Shown here: piece after piece, positions 7,091-10,163 of the stretch
Numbering within the stretch: the stretch's first letter is position 1
Layout: every line of letters starts with the position of its first letter
Source: Spirochaetota bacterium
GTDB lineage: Bacteria; Spirochaetota; UBA4802; UBA5368
Direction of reading: 5' to 3'
Length of the DNA stretch: 10,163 nt
Assembly (NCBI GenBank): GCA_017998475.1
Contig: JAGODA010000097.1
Coordinates: 1 to 10,163 of the forward strand
Program-made: the position numbers and the translations under genes
Notes under the pieces: generated by a model
Told to the model about the DNA's origin: nothing
Databases searched by the model: none
What the model saw: only the letters and a program-made list of their open reading frames with translations

Positions 7091-7120
7091 TCAAAACCCA
7101 GGCCGCTTACAGCGCGGCCT
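7091..7120 (-). terminator. Hairpin with T-run overlapping the end of the dehydrogenase gene
   Basis: Arms AGGCCGC (7100-7106) and GCGGCCT (7114-7120) form a 7-bp GC-rich stem with a 7-base loop. On the minus strand it is followed by GGGTTTTGA. The dehydrogenase stop codon (complement of 7107-7109) lies inside the loop, so a translating ribosome would disrupt the hairpin. The T-run is only four long, so termination would be weak. Only about 30 bases separate it from the MCP ribosome binding site, and no promoter is recognisable there. Confidence 0.55.
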
Positions 7121-7922
7121 CGTTACGGTCGAACTCCGGTTTTATTTTTTTTGTCATCTGCCGCTCGTACCAGGCGGGCATGAACCGAAGAACGAAATAA
7201 TACATGAACTTTCCCACCGGGGTAAGCACCAGCTCGCGCTTCCGCTTCAGCGCGCCGCGGTACACCTCATCGGCCACGCTCTCCGGGGTCGCTTCTTTTC
7301 CCACGGTGGCCCGATCGCCTGTATTGAGCCTTCCTCCCCCGTCGAGCGCCCTGCTTTGAAGATTTGTCGCCGTGAACCCCGGGCAGAGCATCATGACGTG
7401 CACGCCGAGGTGCTCCATCTCCGAACGGAGCGAATGGAAGAAACCGTGCAGCGCGTGCTTGCTCGCCGAATACCCCGTCCGCCCGTAGAGGGGCGCGAAG
7501 CCCGCAAGGCTCGTGGTGACGATGATAATCCCCTTTCGCTTTATGAGCGACTCGAGCGCCGGTTTTGTGCAGTGCAGCGTCCCGAAGAAATTGACCTCCA
7601 TGACGCGCCGGTACACCTCCATGGCCGTGTGGCGGAAGGTGCTCCTCTGCGTTATGCCGGCGTTGTTGACGAGGATGTCGACCCCCCCGAACCGTTTGAT
7701 GACGGATTTGATCGCAGCGGCGCACTGCTTCTCGCTGGTCACGTCGCACTTCACGCCGAGCACGTCCACGCCCATGGAGCGAAGGCGCTCCTCTTCGCGG
7801 GCAAGCCCCTTCGCGTCGAAATCGAGCACGGCGACTTTCGAGCCTTCGCTACCGAATTTTTCACAGATCGCCGCCCCGATGCCGCTCGCACCGCCCGTAA
7901 CCGCTATTACCTTGTCTTTCAT
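7107..7922 (-). CDS. Short-chain dehydrogenase/reductase (classical SDR)
   Basis: This 271-residue NAD(P)-dependent oxidoreductase has the full classical SDR motif set. TGGASGIG (9-16) is the dinucleotide-binding loop. The acidic D34 in AVLDFD at the end of strand 2 favours NAD(H) over NADP(H). CDV (59-61) follows, then NNAG (86-89). The catalytic set is N111, S138, Y151 and K155 (YSASK), and PGF (181-183) follows. The C-terminal tail has a hydrophobic YYFVLRFMPAWYERQM stretch, which may touch membrane or close over a greasy substrate. The start is set by GGAGG 7 bases before the ATG. It lies between the MFS and MCP genes, after a hairpin terminator 14 bases upstream of its start, and its own stop is in the loop of another hairpin. 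The substrate class (alcohol, steroid or acyl compound) cannot be fixed. Confidence 0.95.
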   Translation of the reverse strand: MKDKVIAVTGGASGIGAAICEKFGSEGSKVAVLDFDAKGLAREEERLRSMGVDVLGVKCDVTSEKQCAAAIKSVIKRFGGVDILVNNAGITQRSTFRHTAMEVYRRVMEVNFFGTLHCTKPALESLIKRKGIIIVTTSLAGFAPLYGRTGYSASKHALHGFFHSLRSEMEHLGVHVMMLCPGFTATNLQSRALDGGGRLNTGDRATVGKEATPESVADEVYRGALKRKRELVLTPVGKFMYYFVLRFMPAWYERQMTKKIKPEFDRNEAAL

Positions 7923-7936
7923 AATGAATCCTCCAT

Positions 7937-7969
7937 AAAAAACCGCGGGCGCCTCGGCGACCGGCGCCC
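7937..7969 (-). terminator. Rho-independent terminator between the MFS and dehydrogenase genes
   Basis: On the minus strand GGGCGCC, a 9-base loop and GGCGCCC (arms 7963-7969 and 7947-7953) form a perfect 7-bp stem, followed by GCGG and then six T (complement of 7937-7942). This is close to a textbook intrinsic terminator, 22 bp after the MFS stop. The T-run runs straight into the GGAGG ribosome binding site of the dehydrogenase, leaving no room for a promoter after the terminator. It may therefore only reduce read-through. Confidence 0.75.
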
Positions 7970-7991
7970 TGACTCACTCAATCCGAAAACA

Positions 7992-9281
7992 TCAGTCCTC
8001 GGCCTCCAGCACGACCTTCTCCACCCTGCCGAGGTCACTCTCGTAGAAAATCGACCCGACCAGGAACAACGCCGCCGCCGACACCAGGAAGATCGGGAGA
8101 GTCGTCATAGCGGTTTTGATACCGTACAGGTCGGAGAGCCTGCCCACGAAGATGGGACCGAGCGACGCGCCAAGCAGGTTCTGGAATATCACGCATATCG
8201 CGTAGGACATCGCACGGAGTCCGGGATGCACCACGTCCTGCGTTACCGCCGCGGCGGCGGGAATGAACATGGTCACGATCATCCCGACAAGCAGGATGAA
8301 CGCGTACTGGGCCCCCTCATTGAAGAACGTCAGACCCGAGAAGAGCACCGCCGACGCCAGCGCCGTCGTTATGGCAGGCAGAAGCAGACGCGCGTTGATC
8401 CGTCGCCGCAGCCACCGATCGGCCAGGAACCCTCCCAGCGGCGCCCCGACCAGCGCGAGAAGCATGACGGCGCCCGCCTTGATTCCCGCCTGGTCTTCGG
8501 GAATACCGTTTACCCTGTGGAAGTAGGTGGGCAACCAGGTTAAAAGCGAGGTCGTACAGAACACGACGCACGAGAAGCCGAGATAGGTGAAAATAAGAGT
8601 GGGATTGCGGCTGAATTCGAGGAAAATGTCCTTCGCTTTCATCCTCACTTTGTCAGCCCCGTCCCCGGCGGATTTTACGAGGTCGACCGTCTTGTAGTCC
8701 TTTACAAAGAAGAAAAGAATCGCGACGATTAATCCCGGCAGTGCGACAAGTCCGAAGGCGTGCCGCCATCCCCAGTGCGTGGCGACTATACCGCCGATGG
8801 CGACACCGAGGGCGCTCCCGAGGGGAATGGAGATATTCCATATGCCCATGATCATCGAACGCTTCTCCTGAGGATAGAGCCCGGATATCATCGCCGTACC
8901 GCCGGGTGCGTATCCAGCCTCGCCGATACCGATGAGGGTTCGCGCGCCGAACAGGTGCGAGAAATTCCTCGTCAGCGCGCACAGGGCGGTCGCGATACTC
9001 CATACAATTGCCATCAGACCTATGGTTTTTTTACGGCTCCAGCGGTCCACCATGATTGAGACTGGAAACGTGAACGCGACGATGGACCAGTAGACCGCGG
9101 AGACCAGCATTCCGCACTGGGCGTCGCTCAGCCCCCAGTCGGCCTTGATGAACGGGAACAGGGATGTGACCACCAGCCTGTCCATGTAATCGAAAAGATA
9201 GAGAAGAAAAAGCAGCGTAAACACATAGCGCGCGTGCCCCCGTCCGACCGGGGATTCGTCAGCCGATACCGCCGTTTTCAT
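7992..9281 (-). CDS. MFS transporter, Spinster-like
   Basis: This 429-residue inner-membrane protein of the major facilitator superfamily has about 12 predicted helices in two halves, joined by a cytoplasmic loop near 195-220 (KDYKTVDLVKSAGDGADKVRMK). Motif A after helix 2 reads VDRWSRKKTIG (78-88). Helix 4 has R114 followed by GIGEAGYAPGG (118-128), wording typical of Spinster-like and related anion transporters; FDYMDRLVV in helix 1 also fits. Spinster-type proteins carry lipids or sphingoid compounds in animals, but bacterial relatives are mostly uncharacterised and related families carry sugar acids. The ATG start follows CAGGAG at 7 bases. It lies 127 bases after the BASS-family gene and ahead of the dehydrogenase, with a terminator after it. 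Direction and substrate of transport cannot be read from the sequence. Confidence 0.93.
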   Translation of the reverse strand: MKTAVSADESPVGRGHARYVFTLLFLLYLFDYMDRLVVTSLFPFIKADWGLSDAQCGMLVSAVYWSIVAFTFPVSIMVDRWSRKKTIGLMAIVWSIATALCALTRNFSHLFGARTLIGIGEAGYAPGGTAMISGLYPQEKRSMIMGIWNISIPLGSALGVAIGGIVATHWGWRHAFGLVALPGLIVAILFFFVKDYKTVDLVKSAGDGADKVRMKAKDIFLEFSRNPTLIFTYLGFSCVVFCTTSLLTWLPTYFHRVNGIPEDQAGIKAGAVMLLALVGAPLGGFLADRWLRRRINARLLLPAITTALASAVLFSGLTFFNEGAQYAFILLVGMIVTMFIPAAAAVTQDVVHPGLRAMSYAICVIFQNLLGASLGPIFVGRLSDLYGIKTAMTTLPIFLVSAAALFLVGSIFYESDLGRVEKVVLEAED

Positions 9282-9320
9282 ACACTCACTCCTGTCTATG
9301 GCTCTTATTATCCGGCGATC

Positions 9321-9344
9321 GGGCCCGCGGATTGGCCGGGGCCC
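9321..9344. other. GC-rich hairpin between the BASS-family and MFS genes
   Basis: GGGCCC occurs at 9321-9326 and 9339-9344. Each copy is self-complementary, and the two can pair as a 6-bp stem with a 12-base loop. No T-run follows on the minus strand, so it is at best a weak or factor-assisted 3' end for the BASS-family gene. The rest of the 127-bp gap holds -10-like strings on the minus strand (for example TATAAC) but no matching -35. Confidence 0.3.
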
Positions 9345-9408
9345 ATATCCGGTTATACGCTATCTTATGCCGTTGAGGCTTTCGGCGGTCCGGCCATGCC
9401 GTCGTCGG

Positions 9409-10163
9409 TCAGTATTCGCCGCTTACGGCGAGCTCCGATTGCGGCAGGCGCCTCCTCGAGTACAGGAAGGCCGCGGAAAGCCCCGCGATGATATGCCATA
9501 TACCCCACCACGCGGCCACCAGCGCCATACCGCCGAGACCGCCGAAAAAGGTGAAGATGAGCACCAGCCCGAGCGCCGAGTTCTGTATGCCGACCTCGAT
9601 GCTGATCGCCCTGCGGTCCCGTACGGGGAGTCCTATGGCCCAGGCGGACCAGTAGCCGATGTTCAGAGCGAGCAGGTTGTGGACGAAAACACCGAACACC
9701 ACGATGCCCACATAGTTCAGGAAATTCTGCCAGTTCGCCGCCAGCGCCCCGATCACGATGAAGATGAAGAACACCAGCGTGAATATTTTGAAGGGCTTGC
9801 GGATTTTATCGGCCAGGCCCGGGTATTTCGTCCCGATGATCATCCCGATGGTCAGCGGTATCCCCAGGATGATGAATACCGTCAAAAACACATCGAAGGG
9901 GCTGAGGCTCACTTCCCGTAAAATGGCCGCCGTGTCCGGGTTCAGGCTTCCCCAGAACGCCAGGTTGAAGGGCGTCATCACGATGGCGACGGCGGTCGAT
10001 ACCGCCGTCATTGTCACCGAGACGGCGGTGTTGCCCTTGGCCAGGTAAGTCACGATGTTCGAAAGGTTTCCGCCGGGGCACGCCGCCACCATCATCATAC
10101 CGAGGGCGATGGACGGGGCGGGCTTGAGGACGAGCACCAGGAGATAGGTGAACGCCGGAAGAA
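9409..10163 (-). CDS. Bile-acid:sodium symporter (BASS) family protein, N-terminus off-window
   Basis: The frame is open to the right edge, so about 251 C-terminal residues are present. By comparison with the family, some 60-90 N-terminal residues are missing. AACPGGNLSN is the hallmark of helix 4 in BASS transporters, followed by TYLAKGNTAVSV. ISIEVGIQNSALGL matches the helix-9 motif whose Glu and Gln bind sodium in characterised bacterial ASBT homologues. Several further hydrophobic helices are visible. The protein should be an inner-membrane sodium-coupled importer of an organic anion; bacterial members carry bile acids, pantoate or other acids, so the substrate is open. A GTG at 10137 is an in-frame internal codon and not the likely start. 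The charged tail YSRRRLPQSELAVSGEY is cytoplasmic or periplasmic depending on helix number. It lies upstream of the MFS gene on the same strand. Confidence 0.92.
   Translation of the reverse strand, partial: LPAFTYLLVLVLKPAPSIALGMMMVAACPGGNLSNIVTYLAKGNTAVSVTMTAVSTAVAIVMTPFNLAFWGSLNPDTAAILREVSLSPFDVFLTVFIILGIPLTIGMIIGTKYPGLADKIRKPFKIFTLVFFIFIVIGALAANWQNFLNYVGIVVFGVFVHNLLALNIGYWSAWAIGLPVRDRRAISIEVGIQNSALGLVLIFTFFGGLGGMALVAAWWGIWHIIAGLSAAFLYSRRRLPQSELAVSGEY

Noticed and set aside
7074..8543. 489-codon open frame on the plus strand opposite the SDR and MFS genes
   Set aside because: It spans two genes with clear family motifs and the gap between them, is rich in Arg, His and Asp as GC-rich antisense frames are, has no ribosome binding site and shows no recognisable domain.
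1..10163. Search for tRNA, rRNA, CRISPR, IS ends, frameshifted genes and long repeats
   Set aside because: None was seen on reading; all large frames are intact and base composition looks even, so there is no sign of recent transfer.

Overview
This is a GC-rich bacterial window (about 60 % by eye, not counted) with eight protein genes, seven of them on the minus strand. I see no rRNA, tRNA, CRISPR array, insertion sequence or phage gene. Gene content suggests a Gram-negative-type environmental bacterium. The six-helix chemoreceptor without a periplasmic domain and the ATC-hydrolase-family protein would fit a Spirochaetota or Desulfobacterota-like lineage, but this is a weak guess, because no phylogenetic marker is present.

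Layout from left to right. Positions 1-215 hold no complete gene. They contain a 14-bp perfect palindrome next to a possible leftward promoter and start codon, and a 14-bp-stem hairpin just downstream of the first gene. Next come a leftward nitronate monooxygenase-like flavoprotein (216-1253), a 228-bp divergent intergenic region, and the only rightward gene (1482-2048), an L-2-amino-thiazoline-4-carboxylate (ATC) hydrolase-family protein. That gene ends in an 11-bp tail-to-tail overlap with a leftward operon transcribed in the order TetR-family regulator (4740-5396), tldD (3330-4724), pmbA/tldE (2038-3333). tldD and pmbA overlap by ATGA, and together encode the TldD/TldE zinc-peptidase pair.

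Upstream of the regulator lies a second leftward run. In transcription order it is a bile-acid:sodium symporter (BASS) family protein cut by the right edge (9409-10163), a Spinster-like MFS transporter (7992-9281), a short-chain dehydrogenase (7107-7922) and a methyl-accepting chemotaxis protein with a six-helix membrane domain (5503-7059). Hairpins with T-runs sit at the MFS/SDR and SDR/MCP junctions, directly in front of the next gene's ribosome binding site. Coupling in this run may therefore be partial.

Working together: TldD and TldE should form one heteromeric peptidase whose expression the TetR protein probably controls, through a palindrome overlapping the regulator's own putative -35. 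The BASS, MFS, SDR and MCP genes could together sense, take up or export, and oxidise or reduce an organic (perhaps steroid- or acid-like) compound, but that link is inferred from proximity only. I found no strong evidence for a wholly new system. The most interesting places are the TetR-tldD-tldE operon converging on an ATC-hydrolase-like gene, the terminators inside the right-hand run, and the left-edge palindrome.
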